Positions 24,202 through 38,669 of a DNA stretch of 64,000 nt are shown here, piece by piece. The stretch is from Marisa cornuarietis (taxonomy: Eukaryota; Mollusca; Gastropoda; Architaenioglossa; Ampullariidae). The number at the start of each line of letters is the position of its first letter. Positions within the stretch are counted from its first letter, which is position 1. Below the pieces are notes generated by a model that made no database searches, was not told the DNA's origin, and saw only the letters and a program-made list of their open reading frames with translations. The position numbers and the translations under genes are program-made. The stretch is taken from NCBI GenBank assembly GCA_004794655.1, contig SMMW01000575.1:8520001-8584000 (forward strand), in the 5' to 3' direction.

Positions 24202-26895
24202 TGTTGGTACACAGTGGAGGTCACATACCTCACTTGATGATGGACAGTATAGCCTCAATAACGAAGCTGGGACGAAGCTTGCTTACATGTACCTGGTAGT
24301 GCATTGGGTCGAAAGGCTTCTATGATCTTGTCTGAAAATGTCACTAAATTCGGTGGCAAAGAACAGGCATCTGTGATTGAGCTGGCTACATGGTGCAGCA
24401 CCACTACCACCACCGCCATTACTACTACTTAAAATTTATTTTTTTAGAGATCGCATATTTCTGTGAAATATTTTGTCTAAATCATTGTAACAACGAAGAG
24501 TCCACAAAAATGCTTCTTTCCCGACTCTTACCTTTTCCATTTTTACTGAAGATTTTTTGGAGTGACAATGACGATTTCTAGGTGACTGAAGTTGCATTTT
24601 TTATCATTTTCTGTTGTTGTGGGTAAAGTGCAGGCACAGCGCGTTTTCGAACAGCAATTCCACTCAATTGTAAACTCCTTTTGACTTTTTCTTTTCTCTT
24701 AGCTGTGACTAAATAAAATTGATACAGTTTCAGGCTAAAGACAGATAAGGAATTCCATTCTCTTTGCAAATACGATACTGTATCACAAAAAATCTTCTGT
24801 GAAATATTTTGAACAAACCACATCATGGTCATCAGGCGTTCACAGTTTTCCTGCTTCTGTCGCTTTTCTGTTTATGTTCAGTGCCGACTGCAGGCGAAGT
24901 ATCTGACTTTGTAAATTTGTAAAGGCTACATGGAGAACTTTTCACATCAAATTCGCGACAATAGCGTTGTTTTGTTTTGTTTTGTTTTTTTATTTTACAA
25001 AGGGAACAAGCCTCGGATTCAAGAGATAGGCAACACACACAATCGTGACCACGAACTCGATTAGTCTTCTCCTAATGCCTTCGTCATCAGCCACTGCACG
25101 TGCGTGCGAGATTCTCCGAGATGTCAAAAACCCCTAAAAAAAACAACAACAAAAAAACAACAACAAAACAAACAAACAAACAAAAAACAGGCGAAATATA
25201 TATATATATATACCTTTCTAAGGTATAACAATATTTTAGGAACTTTGTAAACCGTGTCACTTCACCTTGATATTTATTATCGACGACTTCATATGTCATT
25301 TTCAAAGATTGCGTCTTCGTGTACAGCTGTCGAGTGTTATGGTGTTTTATTACTTTTCCACACAGACCCAGAATTCTGAGAACCGGAAGTTCCCCTTCTG
25401 ACCCCAACATCCCTTTGTGATAAACTGGTGTTGCACACTATCGGGCGTCGGCAAGCCCTCTGCTGTTCAGTCAGTGATTCAGAGGACATTAAAGTGGTCT
25501 GACAGGCTCATAGTTTAACAATAAAGACATGTTTTTTATGTGTACTTAAATTATGTAGTGAGCGTGACTGACGGGTTATTGTAGAGTGCCTCAGTGTAAA
25601 AGTGTGTAGAGTACATGTACTTGAGAAAGTAATTTTTCTTTAGTGTTGATCAGAAATTGCTAGTGCTGTGATTACTATAAGTGAACATTAACAAAGCTGG
25701 ATGCTATAAATTTTGTGTATAAGGCACTGAATCCCCGTTTTGCAGTTTTACATGTTGGATTATTTTGATATTTCTGTGTTTTGCGATTGTCGTTCCCTGT
25801 TTGAAACATAACTGATTTTTCATAGTACTATACTGGTTGTATTTTCTTTGGTGAACTCCATTGTGACTTAACAAAAAAAAAAAAAAAAAAAAAAAGAACA
25901 TAAAAAAGAAATTCACAAGTTTATTCTGCATCTAGGTCTAAACTTTGTGGGAAGCCCACTGACCGATCTTTGTGCGTTGTTGTAGTAAAGGACACATGCT
26001 GTCTGCGTAGAGCATAGATGTGATGTGGCTGTGGTATAAGTGCGCTGGCAGCTGGTCAAAAATACTAGTTAACAAATATGATCGCGGTGTTTTTCCTACA
26101 TTTGGCGCCAGAATTTGAAGAGCTCCTCGTAAACAATATAAATTTATTTCCCTGTATGTGTTGTACACAATTTTTGTTTGTAGCGTCACATTTAATACGA
26201 GGTCTGTTACTGTCTATTCTGTGTATGTCCGGCATTATTTTGTCATATATTTCTATACAAGTTTAGGAGGACTCGAGACGCCATGATAATTTTTACAAGC
26301 CCGAAAAAAGAGACTAGAGAGAGAGGAATTATTCTTTGTGCAAATTAGGTAAACTATTTATGTTCAGATAAAAGGAGATGACTGGCGAAATTAAGCGTAA
26401 AAAAATATCGACGCGTAAGGCATCAAGCACTTCGTGGAACCGTAAACTTGTTTTAACAGACACCCTGCAGGGATAACATGTTTGTTTTTTTTGCGTTTTA
26501 CCCTCAGCAAGAGCAAATCACATTCTGCAAGAGAAGGAAAGCCCTGCAGTTCAAATGTTTAGCCGTAAGAAAACTCCAAACTGAAGGCCTCTTGTTATTT
26601 GCAGCCAAAGCTTGCACTCGAATATGTGATCAATCGAGCGATTTGCCTTTAAAGCCTTCGACCTACTTTCACACCCGAAGGCGGCGAGGACGTCTAGCAG
26701 CTAGGACGAATGACGACGACTGCAAATACAGCTTTCATTTACCGATTCCTCAGTCGGTGCCTCGCACCACAGGAGCATATCTTTTAATTAAAGAAAGCGC
26801 ACAACAGATTTGTGCCCCAGCAAAGCCTGGAATAGAATGTGCAAATATTTTCATCGATTGGAGTCCTGTGGGCGTCGTTCGCAACTCCTCCGAAG
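24200..26895. other. Non-coding stretch with A/T-rich simple repeats
   Basis: Contains a TTTTG repeat near 24967-24990, CAA/CAAA repeats at about 25135-25190 followed by a TA run, and a 23-base A homopolymer at 25873-25895. No gene recognised. The A run does not follow any identifiable retrotransposon body. Confidence 0.55.
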
Positions 26896-26992
26896 GACCA
26901 GCCAGTTTGAAGATGGTCTGACCCATCGACGAAGCCAGTTTGAGGATTGCTTCATCCAAGGACGAAGCCAGTTGAGGATCATCTTGCTCAGA
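26896..26992. repeat. 33-bp tandem repeat, 3 copies
   Basis: Units begin at 26896, 26928 and 26961, each with a GACGAAGCCAGTT-like start. Two of the three are about 33 bp, so on the minus strand they encode an 11-residue periodic peptide (LASSLDEAILK, LASSMGQTIFK). The surrounding minus-strand frame (26750-27088) is 112 codons. I recognise no protein and do not call it a gene. Confidence 0.75.
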
Positions 26993-27422
26993 AAGTAAGC
27001 GTCTGAGACGTGAGGTGGGAGACGAAATGGAGCGTCCAGCATGTGGAACCCATTGAGGAATTCCTCGGCAGCATCCGACACCAATCATTATCGATCCTCC
27101 AGAGTTGTTAGCGGTGCTTATGTTTCAGTCGCAGATCAGTGAAGGACATGGGCCTGTACGTTTGGCGACTACTTACATAACACATCTTGCTTGACAAGGT
27201 CCATCGACTTTTTTTCTTGACTCTTTCTCTCTCTCTCTCTCTGTCTTCTTCTCAGGCAAAGTGACTTCATGTGACGTCACGACAGTAATTACTCTTATTA
27301 CAACTGAATATTTGGATTTCCCTGACCTTGTGTGTGAGAGAGAGGGAGAGGGTGAAGTTTGTGGGGAGAGAGGGTCTTTGTCGTGCGTCTCTTAGCGCCG
27401 TGGGTCTCGACGGCGTGTGTTA

Positions 27423-27564
27423 TCCACAACAACGGCTTCTTTCCCTAGCAACTTCCACTATAATGGCTTTCCTTAGAAACATCCACTACAACGGCTTCCC
27501 CAGCAATATCCACTACAACGGGTTTCTCTAGCATCATCCACAACAATTGCTTTCCCCAACAATA
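27423..27564. repeat. Imperfect minisatellite, about 28 bp, 5 copies
   Basis: Units starting TCCACWAYAAYGG begin at 27423, 27454, 27482, 27509 and 27537. The last four spacings are 27-28 bp and the first is 31. A peptide NIHYNGFPS repeats on the plus strand, but the frame is short. Confidence 0.8.
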
Positions 27565-27649
27565 TTCACAGACGTACCTGTATTAGTCCGTATAAGTTCG
27601 TGTCTTTATTACACACAACACATAAACATTTTGTTTTGTTCTATTAGAC

Positions 27650-28013
27650 CATGGGTGGGGAACCTTTTTCTTCCAAGGGCCATTTTGGTATTTATAAGAT
27701 CATTCGCGGGCGGTAAAAACTATCTACTTAAAAAGAGCCTGCTTTATATGGTCAAGCTAAAGTTTTGCCACGATGTGTTAACACTTTTTCAACGTGTACA
27801 ATTCCAGCCTGCCTGGCACTGCTGTCCTCTGAGTCACCAAAATCCACTTTTTTGTAATTAGATGAGTGGAAATTATGCTCTGCCACTACAAAAGGTATAA
27901 AACAACTCTTTGGAGTCTGTAAAATGTATATTTTTAATTAAAAAGTTCCTGGAGGAGACAGAGTAAATAGTAACAAAACCTTTTTTCCTAATGCACAATT
28001 TTCTGTTTGTGGC

Positions 28014-28069
<56 letters not shown>

Positions 28070-28641
28070 CTATTTAGTACACACATACCTCCTCCTGATG
28101 AAGTTCATGGAATTTACAAAGTGTCTGCACACATGCTAAACACACAGACATGCTTGGACATGCACAAATAAACTCATAAGCCGAAACTAGGTTTCACCAG
28201 CCAGAGCTTTTTCATTGTTCTTCCTTTGGAAGTCTATGAAACGATATGTTGGATATTGTAGGCCTGAGCTATACTCAAAGGCACACAACATTGTCGACGA
28301 TTACTTTTTTGTATGAGCCGATGTGGTCGACATCAAACCGGAAGTGGTCTACTCTTGGTTTTGGGTGAAGATCACATAGATGTCTCCAAAATCGTCCATA
28401 TAGGCCGCAGGCAGCCGACGAGAAGTAGAAGTGTCGGTCCCACAGGTACTCGCATGTGTCCTGTCTATCCCGTCATCGAGGTTCCTTGCTTGACATTGTC
28501 CCTCAAAATTTACATTATTATTATTGTTATTATTTTTCACTTAGTAAACATTAATATTGCATATAGATTTACCGAAATCTGAAATTTCCTTTTTGCGGGC
28601 CAGATCAAATGAGTCCGCGGGCCGGATGTTTTTCATCCCTG
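27650..28641. mobile_element. hAT-like DNA transposon, decayed
   Basis: The left end reads CATGGGTGGGGAACCTTTTT, then GGGCCATTTTGG and a CGCGGGCGG block. The right end carries GCGGGCCAGA, GCGGGCCGGATG and TTTTTCATCCCTG, a loose inverted match. Paired GGGGAACC and CGGGCCGG ends are characteristic of many hAT-superfamily elements. I find no transposase frame and no clear 8-bp target duplication. The interior holds an AAT microsatellite. Confidence 0.55.
28014..28067. repeat. Microsatellite (AAT)n
   Basis: About 18 AAT units inside the hAT-like element. Confidence 0.97.
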
Positions 28642-30034
<1,393 letters not shown>

Positions 30035-30954
30035 GATCATAATAAGCACAATCAAGTTTTTGAAAAAAAACACTTATTACGCTACCACATATATTCTCCC
30101 GGCCAATTATCACTTGCAGTTTGCAAGCTGCATGGCAGAACCTCATTCGTCACTAAAGGGAGAACAAAATAGCCCGGATGTCAACCGAGTTTCCTATCTG
30201 TCGTCAGGTTTAATCTCATTTGGGTTTGTGAAGGGAGACCAGCATTAGGCTGAAATACGCTGGCACAATCAATACTTCATTGCGACAATGTAAGGATTTA
30301 ACGGACTGGAGATCCACTGAGACCCTTGTTCACCCCGCCAGGATCCACCGGTCTGCTGGTCGCGGGTCCCCTGGTCCGCAGCTGTCCACTACCATCCCCG
30401 TGAAGACTTGGGTCAGGTCCAGAACCGGGTCACGATTGAACTGTTTGTGTACCTGACATTTCTGCACTAACCCTCACGTACTTCACAAAATAAGTAAGCT
30501 TGACGAAGGCAAGCCTTTTTTTAGAAACCGTGAAGCGAATACCAAAGATTTTTTCAGGCACAACTGTCTTCGGGCTAGGACCAATCAGATGCAAGCAAAC
30601 ATGACAAGACGGTCGAACAGCGCCTTTACCAGGGGACTTATTTTCTCGGCTGTTCGCGCAACGTGTCGTTTTCTTTGGTAAATTTGGCAGTTTTTTGAAG
30701 TCCTGAGGGGCACGGCAGACCGAGAGAAAGATAAAGAGCATCATAACGCACTATCAGTAGTCCAAATATTAAACAATACATTATTCGCCAAAAAAAACCA
30801 GCCAGGTGGCGCAAGCTAGTCTTCTTTGAACGTGTTACCCGGCACGACATCCGGGTGTCCAGATCGTCCGTTCTGATGGTAAACATAAGGTGAACAGAAG
30901 AACTGCTCGGCGAACGTCAGGGACTGGACTGGTCATCTCCGCTTATGGGAGGTT
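30035..30954. other. Non-coding stretch, nothing recognised
   Basis: Overlapping short frames on both strands, none with a recognisable domain. Part of 30300-30430 is GC-richer than its surroundings. Confidence 0.5.
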
Positions 30955-31150
30955 CAGGTGGCAAGCAGCTCGCGCCTTGGTGTTTTAGAATGAGCCAGCG
31001 ACTAAGGCTATATCACGGCAAAGCAGCCAGCCCGACAAACAGGTGCCACACGTAGAGAAAGAACAGAGTGCCTGAAACGAGATCTGAACCCAAGACAGGC
31101 CAGTCCTCACTGTCTTGGTGGCAGGCGCTTACCGTGGCCGACACATCACC
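30955..31150 (-). repeat. tRNA-derived SINE, best-preserved copy
   Basis: On the minus strand there is an A-box-like TGTCGGCCACGGTAAGCGC (about 31125-31143) and a B box GGGTTCAGATCTCG (31078-31091), about 34 bp apart as in a tRNA promoter. Then come TTTCAGGCACT, CTTTCTCTACGTGTGGCACC and a GGCTGGCTGCTTTGCCGTG body. The body matches the fragment at 2935 and the head matches the copies at 12700, 10043 and 51442. Polymerase III would transcribe it and a LINE would mobilise it. Confidence 0.75.
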
Positions 31151-31160
31151 TGGCGACTTG

Positions 31161-33470
31161 CACAGAACCCGAATCATTTGACGACTAATGATTTTTTTCT
31201 TCTTATGATCATTCATTTTTGAATGCTGGGATATGTAATAAGACCCTATTCTTAACTCTTCAAATCGATACAGACATGATGAGCTCGAGAGTGAGATACT
31301 TATCTTTCTTCTCCCCGTCACCCGAGGAGAAATGTTTATAAGCCTTAACAGTAAACGCTTTGGATTAATGATGATTTATTTTTTGAAAGAACAGTGGTTT
31401 TTTTCTTTGTATTTGAGTTATTTTGAGGAATGAAGTAGAAAGGATAATAGGAACTTCATACGGCTTTGCAATATGTCTTGCTTAGTGATTCGGCGCGTAT
31501 GAACATATCGAGCGATGACACCATCGCTATGCCCGAAGTTGTAAAATAATCATATCAAAGATCTATTCTCAGGGTTGTGATTCACAGGGTGGGATGCGTC
31601 CGTCTTTTAATGGCATTAAATTACACAAAAAAGAAACCAACCTGGATATGAGGACTGGGTTTTTGATGTGAAATTATGAAAGTAAACTGACTCCCACTGT
31701 GTCATAAAAGGCGGGCTGAGAAACAAGATGACATCAGAAACAGGATGCTGGTGGTCGAAGTTTCACATGAAAGCGAGCAGCTTTGGTTGTCGTGTAATTT
31801 CGTGGCGATGTCCTGCTTTCATCATCTCGGACAGGCTCGGCGAAAAGCGAATTTTCATGGTTAATCGGACATAAAAAAGCAGATTTGACTCCATGAATGT
31901 CAGATTAGCTTTATAAAAATCCCCACAGTATTTGATGTGATATGTAAGTATAATTCTTTGTCCGTGCAATATCAGATTTCAGGCACTCTCTGCCACTATC
32001 TGACGGCAAAATTATGTTGCTGTGGAGTACAGTTGCATGAGCAATGACCAAAAGAAAAGAAAATGAAAAGAAAGCAGCATGACTAACTGTTTTGCGCACA
32101 TTTTGCGGAGATTACATTCACAGCAAACATTACGCGCACACATAGAGACCTCGTTATGGTTTATTCTCAGAAATCTCAGCACTCGACTGCAGTTTTTACT
32201 CACAAATCTCGCCACAAAAGCTGGAACTTTTTGTGAACATGTTTGCACGAAACAGCGTGGACTGCTCGGGGTACAGGGCCTAGACATTCTGGCGCAATGC
32301 TTCTGCACGCAGCCTAGAGACAACAGTGCAGTGATCATGCACTGATCTGAATCTTCTCAGGCAGGCAAGTGGCTACGATTGAAAGTATTGATCCCATCCC
32401 GAAAACCACTCAGCGGCCAAATATATAGGGTTGGGTTTGTCCGTCTGATGAATCACACATATAGACCCACATAGACTTCTAAGCATCTATTTTTTGCGCG
32501 AAACATAGTTTTGAATTAACAATAAGGAAAAGTGCACACTGATTTCAGTGCTAGGTATTTTTCTATATCTCAAAAAGTGTCAAAGTTATTATTTTTTCAA
32601 ATATTTTAATTTCCAGCAATTTTAATGCACGAAACTGAAACTGAATTATAGGTTGATTTTGAAAGGCCAGTACACCAACAATTAAGTACTAAACACTTAG
32701 AAATCATTCCATTGCAGCACTCAATAACCAATAAACTGCTTAAATTTTTTCCGTACATCCAGGTACTGAAAAATATTAGGAATAATACGTCAGCATTGGA
32801 AATTCAAACAAATGTCGCTGAACCATAACTATGCAAGCATTCAAAAATGAAAAAGCGCTTATGAAATGTTGTTGGTCTGGTTCAAATAAAGCTACAGAAA
32901 TTGTTTTGGTATTAACAGATTCATCTTACTGAACGGTTTTCAACAAATGAATTCATGTTGTTCCACAACACTTTGGACTGACATCAACGTAAATTGTGTG
33001 ATCGTTTGGTGTATTTTTTTATAAAATGGACAGATTTTAATCAAGAGTGGCGGTACAATCTCAGGCAGAAGACATAAACAATCACATATTACACATTCTA
33101 TTATAGCTATCACCAATGGCTGTAATATCTAAACCTGCCATTTTCTGTTATCGTTGATGATTAGCAGAATGTCAAAGTCCTGCCAGAACATGCATGGCCA
33201 CCAGAACAAAAATTCATGTTTCCCTGAGGTCCTCTCATGTTCACAACCTGCCCATTGTACTACATGTATTGTTGGTCTTAGTAGACGGCCAGCTACTGGC
33301 CTTGCCTGCTTGATAGTGATACGCCATCAGCTGTCTTACTCTGTCTCAAGAACATATTGTTGGACTTGAATGGGTTAGCTTTATTGGTGTTTTACAGTCC
33401 TAAAGAAAATCAAGGCTACTCTCTGATAAAGACAAGTTTGTGATATCTGATCTCATTCAACAAAGCTGAC
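31161..33470. other. Non-coding stretch, AT-rich, nothing recognised
   Basis: About 32460-33130 is AT-rich with hardly any open frame. No repeat family recognised. Confidence 0.55.
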
Positions 33471-33479
33471 CTAAAGGTG

Positions 33480-34110
33480 GGACATGAACTTCCTTCAGAA
33501 CGCGTGCTGTGAATTAGCCTTGAGGCTTTTGCATGTTGATAAGGCCTGCCATGTGCTGTCTCTCTCATATTGCATCGGCACATATGGCGGTAAGTGCTGC
33601 CTTTTTTATATGCTGCCACCAGAAGCTTTTCTTGCAGCAGCATCTGCGAAAGTTTCTTCTGTTTCCTTGACAGGTGTGATCGTTACTTACCAACCTTTTC
33701 GTCATGATATGACCTTTGCTGCAGACACATCATTAAGCAACAAAATACTACAACGCACTGCTTCTCCTCTTGAAGTTCCTGGACTTTCTTCCTTGCATTC
33801 ATGAACTGGCTGTTCGCAACTTTTATCAGCAAGCCTTTCCGCAGTTTTGTAGTTGGGCACAGCAAAATCATGGAAGACTGGTAATGAAAAGAAACTGCTC
33901 ATACTGCTTTGACCTGCTCATTTTGAAGTACATCTGCCCTAAATATCCTTCCTCCTATTTTATTGGTGAGAGGGAAGTGCTTCAGCATGCTGTTGATGTC
34001 TTATGTCTGTTGCGGCCCTTTTGTCTTATGTCGTTGACATCTCCGAGTTGTAATCTAGATATATACTCTCTTGCTCATCCACCTTCTTAACCAGAGAAAT
34101 ATGGACAAAT
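33480..34110 (-). other. Possible decayed coding sequence, unrecognised
   Basis: The minus strand gives several peptide-like segments broken by stops and shifts, about 34090 to 33480. One is an open segment at 33702-33902 rich in charged residues. A donor-like GTTGGTAAGTAA lies near 33690. The pattern could be the relic of a gene or transposon, but I match it to no family and chance is possible. Confidence 0.2.
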
Positions 34111-36389
34111 ATTTGACTAAGTGGGCAAACTAACTGTACATAACCTTCACATAGAAGCTTTGCCAAACGTTCAAATGTTCGTTAAAAAAAAACTCTCAAG
34201 AGTATAACCTTTGACTCTTCAACACGTAATCTAGAGCTGCTTTGACAAATGACCAAAATGTCCACATATCTATTCGTTTTTGCGTGCTTTTTTACCTGCT
34301 GGTAATAATCATTCATCCAGGTTTTTAATCATGTTCTGTGGTTTGTCCACGCAGAAGTTCTTACTATGCGCTCGTTGGCCGGATTGTTTAATGTGTCTGT
34401 CGCCTACCCAACGTCCCACACTTATGCATGACAGTCTGTGCGGAGATATTGCAGCAGAATACTGGCGAAGATTTGTTCTCGTCTTTTTTTGTTCTGTACT
34501 CGTGAATTTGCGAAAAGAAAGGTCGAGCCAGGACACAGAATTCACGAAATTATGCACAACAGATCTCATCATGGCCGCGCTCGCTCTTGACCTTACTGTC
34601 CTCGGTCTTCGTTTGACGTAACAGGCGCGACAGCTTGGCTTGACGAGGTTGTTGACTGCCTGGGTCCGAGCGCACAGCCAGCCGCTCAGGTGCAAGCTGG
34701 GTGGCTAACATAATGAGGTTCACGGTGTTAAAAATATAAACAGGACAAACAATTATAAGCAGTGCTGCATGTGGAAATTCTTGCCATTCGCCGAGTGAGC
34801 ACTTTAGCTAGCTGCTACAATTTAGCCATTCAGCAAGCACTTAGCGACGTACCGTGCAGCTGAGCCCCGTCTGCTGGATGCAGATGGATGTGTAAAAGGT
34901 GTTTACAGGCCCAAGGGTAAGCCTGGCAGCAGCCAGCGGTCTTCATCATGTACGGACACGCCATATTTAAGGGACAAAAGCACCGCCTGGGTCAAAGAGA
35001 CTGAAATGACGCGACGATACCATTGACTATAAATGAAATCAGGTTCTCACTTTCTTTTAAAATTTGTTGCAGAAATAACCACAAAAGTTTTCTTTATATT
35101 TCATCTCTATGTGATTTTTTTGCGTTTTTGCTAATTAATCTATGTAGAGGGAGAAGCTTGCCTTGGGTGATCGTCACGACGCCTTTATTTGGTTCATCGT
35201 TCATGTGCCTGAAGATCATCCAAATTAATTAGTGACATGACAATGACTCGCACGTGCACATTGTTCTCATGAATCGTATGTTTTTCATTCATGACTCGTT
35301 TCGGACGAATAGATGGAAAAAAAATGCCGGTGCCCTGAATGCCGACTATATGCGAAAAAATGGCGTTGCTTCTCATAACAATCAGGACTCGTCGTCAAAG
35401 ATCAATACCTAATTCAGGAAAAGAGGCAAGCAAAGAAATGTTCTTTGATGTATCTGCTGGGTGTTTCGCTGTTTTGTTAATGAGATGGTGTGTCTTTTTT
35501 CATAAACTGGGATTCTCTCGTCTCCTTAAAATATTCAACGACCAAAAATTCTATCAAAGATGAGCGGGAGTTAAAGGGAGGAGAAAATCAGGAAAAAAAG
35601 GAAAGGAAAGAAAGAGGACAAGGACTGTGTCATCATCGTTCGGAATACGAGGGGCAGACACGAAGAAAGAAGCTCTGGAGAGGTATAAAACCGAAACCCT
35701 GGAGAGATTTTATGAAATATTTTCACAAGACATTCGTTTGCTTTTCAAGGCAGTGCTATGTGTGGCATCATTTTGAAACAAAACGCATGGACAGACGCCT
35801 TCAGAAATAGCTGCTTGCTTGTTAGTTGTGTTCAAGAAGATGTTCCTTTTTTGGTTTTTGTCTCATCCAGCTAACAGTTTTTTACGACAAAGCTTTTAAG
35901 AGTGCATCAAATGCATCAAATGCATAAAAGAGCCTTTCAGAACCAAGCCGAGAGTATTGGGGGAATGGAGTTTGCATCGCTTCATAGCGTGAGTCCTAAA
36001 TGCTTGCAAGAGCTGAACGAGTTATGTCCAGTCACTCTTTTCTATTTTTATTTCAGTTTTTCTTCTATTCTGTTGCTTTTGTTTCCCCCTCTCTTTCTTG
36101 TATACAGGGCCGGGTTCTTTGCCGTGAGATAGCCTTAGTTGCTGGCTCGGCGGAAAAAACCATTTCCACCCCCCACCCCCTCGCCTCTTGTAACGTAGCC
36201 TTTCTCCCTTCGATCTGAAGGTTCCCATGTGACCTCTTGCCCTTGGCTAGCGCTCGAGATCTCGTGAGATCTGAGAAGGAACAAAGCTGCAAGCCCCTTT
36301 TTTCATTCATTTAGTTCGCGTTCCTTTTGTCTGAGCTTTTCCTCGCTAACGTACAACTGATGCCTCAGAGTGAAGACTAGACTAATTTA
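34111..36389. other. Non-coding stretch, nothing firm
   Basis: The longest frame is 34309-34695 (-), 128 codons, near the chance limit and without a convincing domain. A purine-rich run lies at about 35565-35625. No repeat family recognised. Confidence 0.5.
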
Positions 36390-36640
36390 ATACTGGTGAT
36401 GGCCACAGTTGTGTGAGACAGAGGATATTCACCAATACCACAACTATGTGATAATGCTGATAGTCACCACCTACACAGGTATACAACCTTGTAGAAAGTC
36501 ATTATTTAAGCCAGTATGTAACAGTAAGTATAGTCACTACATGCATAATGTAATATTGGGGATAGTCAATGCACACACCTGTACTAATTCCATTATACAT
36601 ATAGTAGCAGCGGTGATATTTATCACGTCAGGGTTACCCT
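36390..36640. repeat. Decayed minisatellite, about 34 bp period
   Basis: GATAGTCAC-like motifs start at 36424, 36459, 36494, 36528 and 36561, with spacings of 35, 35, 34 and 33. Weaker units lie at about 36398 and 36598. CTACACAGGTATA-like sequence follows several of them. The steady spacing despite poor identity points to an old tandem array. Confidence 0.65.
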
Positions 36641-37115
36641 GTGTGACCGAACACAATGATTCGGTTGACTAAAAAAGTCAAGTCAGGGCCATTAAAATCC
36701 GCGATAGTGTGGGTTTGACTACAGCTGGACGTGGTGACAGATGCGGGGGGATGGGGGGGCGAGGCGCCTGAAAATTGTTTGCTAGCAGTCGCTGAGCACG
36801 AAAGGCATTTTAAATCATGTGAGTAAGAAACATTCCTGTAGAAGATGACTGTCCTTCGACAGCAATCTGTCTCTAAGCGTTACGGCAGTTATGGTGCTTG
36901 GAACTGGGAGAGAGCTGGAAAAAGGTGAAGAGAGTAGGGGGTGTCCAAGAGTTAAGCGGTCCCTTAGGCGTGATAAGCTTTCTGGAACCGTGGAAGAGTG
37001 GCTAGGCTTGAGAATGTGAGAACAGAGATAAAACCGTGGTTTGCAGTGAGTGGAGGATACAGGGGCATGAATCATGCACAAACTCGCTTACATGAAATCA
37101 CACACAAGTGCGCGC

Positions 37116-37148
<33 letters not shown>

Positions 37149-38635
37149 CACACACTCACTTTCTCACCTACACCCTCCCATACTCACTTTCTCTCACACA
37201 CATCGACGCAAGTGCACGTATAAGTAGATATGCACTTGCGCATGTACATAGACGTATATATATATATATACACACACACAGAAAGACACTGACACAGACA
37301 CCCACCAAACAGAGGGACAAAAAACTAAGAAAGAATGTTGGGTGGGGTTTTGGGTGGAGAGCTGGATGGGTCTTCACTTCGATTACCGCTGATCGGCCCA
37401 ATCGTTGCGCCAGCAGCCGCGGCGGCGAATGTTTTCCTTAACACGATCCGGGTCCGCGACATTGATGTGAGAAAAATCCTCGACTGACCCAGAGCACTGC
37501 AGCCCCTTGCTTCCTTATCAGCAGACATGCAAATCCCATCCCTCGCCTCTCACTGTTCGCTTCGATCAGTAAGACCGTTTGCATAGCCTGCCCTCTTCGG
37601 TGTCCGACCTACTCTCTTGCCCCTCGGACAGTTTCCTTCAGAACGGTTTCCGATAAGACACCATACAGCAGTAGCAAACTAATCTGGCGGCTTCGAGGCT
37701 GGACGTTAGACAAAGAGTGAACCAGTCGACATTCCAGAATGGAGCGTGTTCCAGACTGTCGGATGTTCCGGACCAGAGCGTATTCTCAGATGGTCCCGGA
37801 GATGCAAGACTTGATCTTATTCACTGTTCTCCGATCAAACTGACTGCACGCATCTAGATGACTGATTAGTAGAAAAGATCAGCGAGTGGCTATTTTTCTA
37901 GTAAGTCTATTGTTGCAAATTTTTAGAGGAGGAGTGAACCTTTCTTTCGGCTTTGCCTTCCATGAAAATGGGAAATATAAACGGTTATGTTGTTCTTAAA
38001 AATTGTAATTGTTCCATACTCTAAATCACATTATTGTTTTAAGTATTTAAATAAGTCGTAGTGAACAAGAAAAAAGACAGGGATATTTGGTGGCAGTGTG
38101 CAAGACTGAAACAGGTATAAAAACAAAAGCTGACAAACCAAGTGGACAGGAGAAGGAACAATGACAATGTTCGCATTGGTGGACTAAGTTGGGATTCCAA
38201 ACCAAGTGGACAAGCGAGGGAACACACGCCTAGTGATATGTGTATAGTTGTAAAATATTACTACAAAGACTACTTGTCGTGTCAATATTTGAAGACTAGG
38301 TTAACTGTTGTTAAAGAATTGGTATTGATAGGACATAGAATAAACGATTTTGGGTCTATTTAAATTAGAATAAGACCACCGTCGATGCGCATGACAGAAA
38401 CTGGGTACACAAGGTATCCAATCAGAGATACTTGACACCTGGAGTGTTTGTTTGGCGTCTGGTGATATGGTTTAGGGATTAGACTTAGAGATAGGGCTAC
38501 ACTATAAACAGGACGACTGGACGTCATAGGATTTCTTTCACTCCACCCGTTGCCATTACGGTGACGGTGGCATTATACTGTATATGTACCATCGTCTGAA
38601 ACGATTAGATGACATGTAACTTTCTTTGGTCAGAG

Positions 38636-38636
<1 letters not shown>
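36641..38636. other. Non-coding stretch with mixed simple repeats
   Basis: CGCA/CA runs occupy about 37110-37155, and TA plus CA runs about 37255-37281. Open frames are short or simple sequence. No gene recognised. Confidence 0.5.
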
Positions 38637-38667
<31 letters not shown>

Positions 38668-38669
38668 TG
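38637..38669. repeat. Microsatellite (GTGC)n
   Basis: About 8 GTGC units, continuing into a short imperfect GTGA/GTAA run. Confidence 0.95.

Noticed and set aside
25873..25895. 23-base poly-A considered as a retroposed gene tail
   Set aside because: No intronless gene-like sequence or retrotransposon body precedes it on either strand.
34309..34695. 128-codon minus-strand frame considered as a piggyBac C-terminal fragment
   Set aside because: A short segment (WVGDRHIKQSGQR) is suggestive, but the cysteine pattern of the piggyBac zinc-finger-like tail is not there and no other part of a transposase could be traced.
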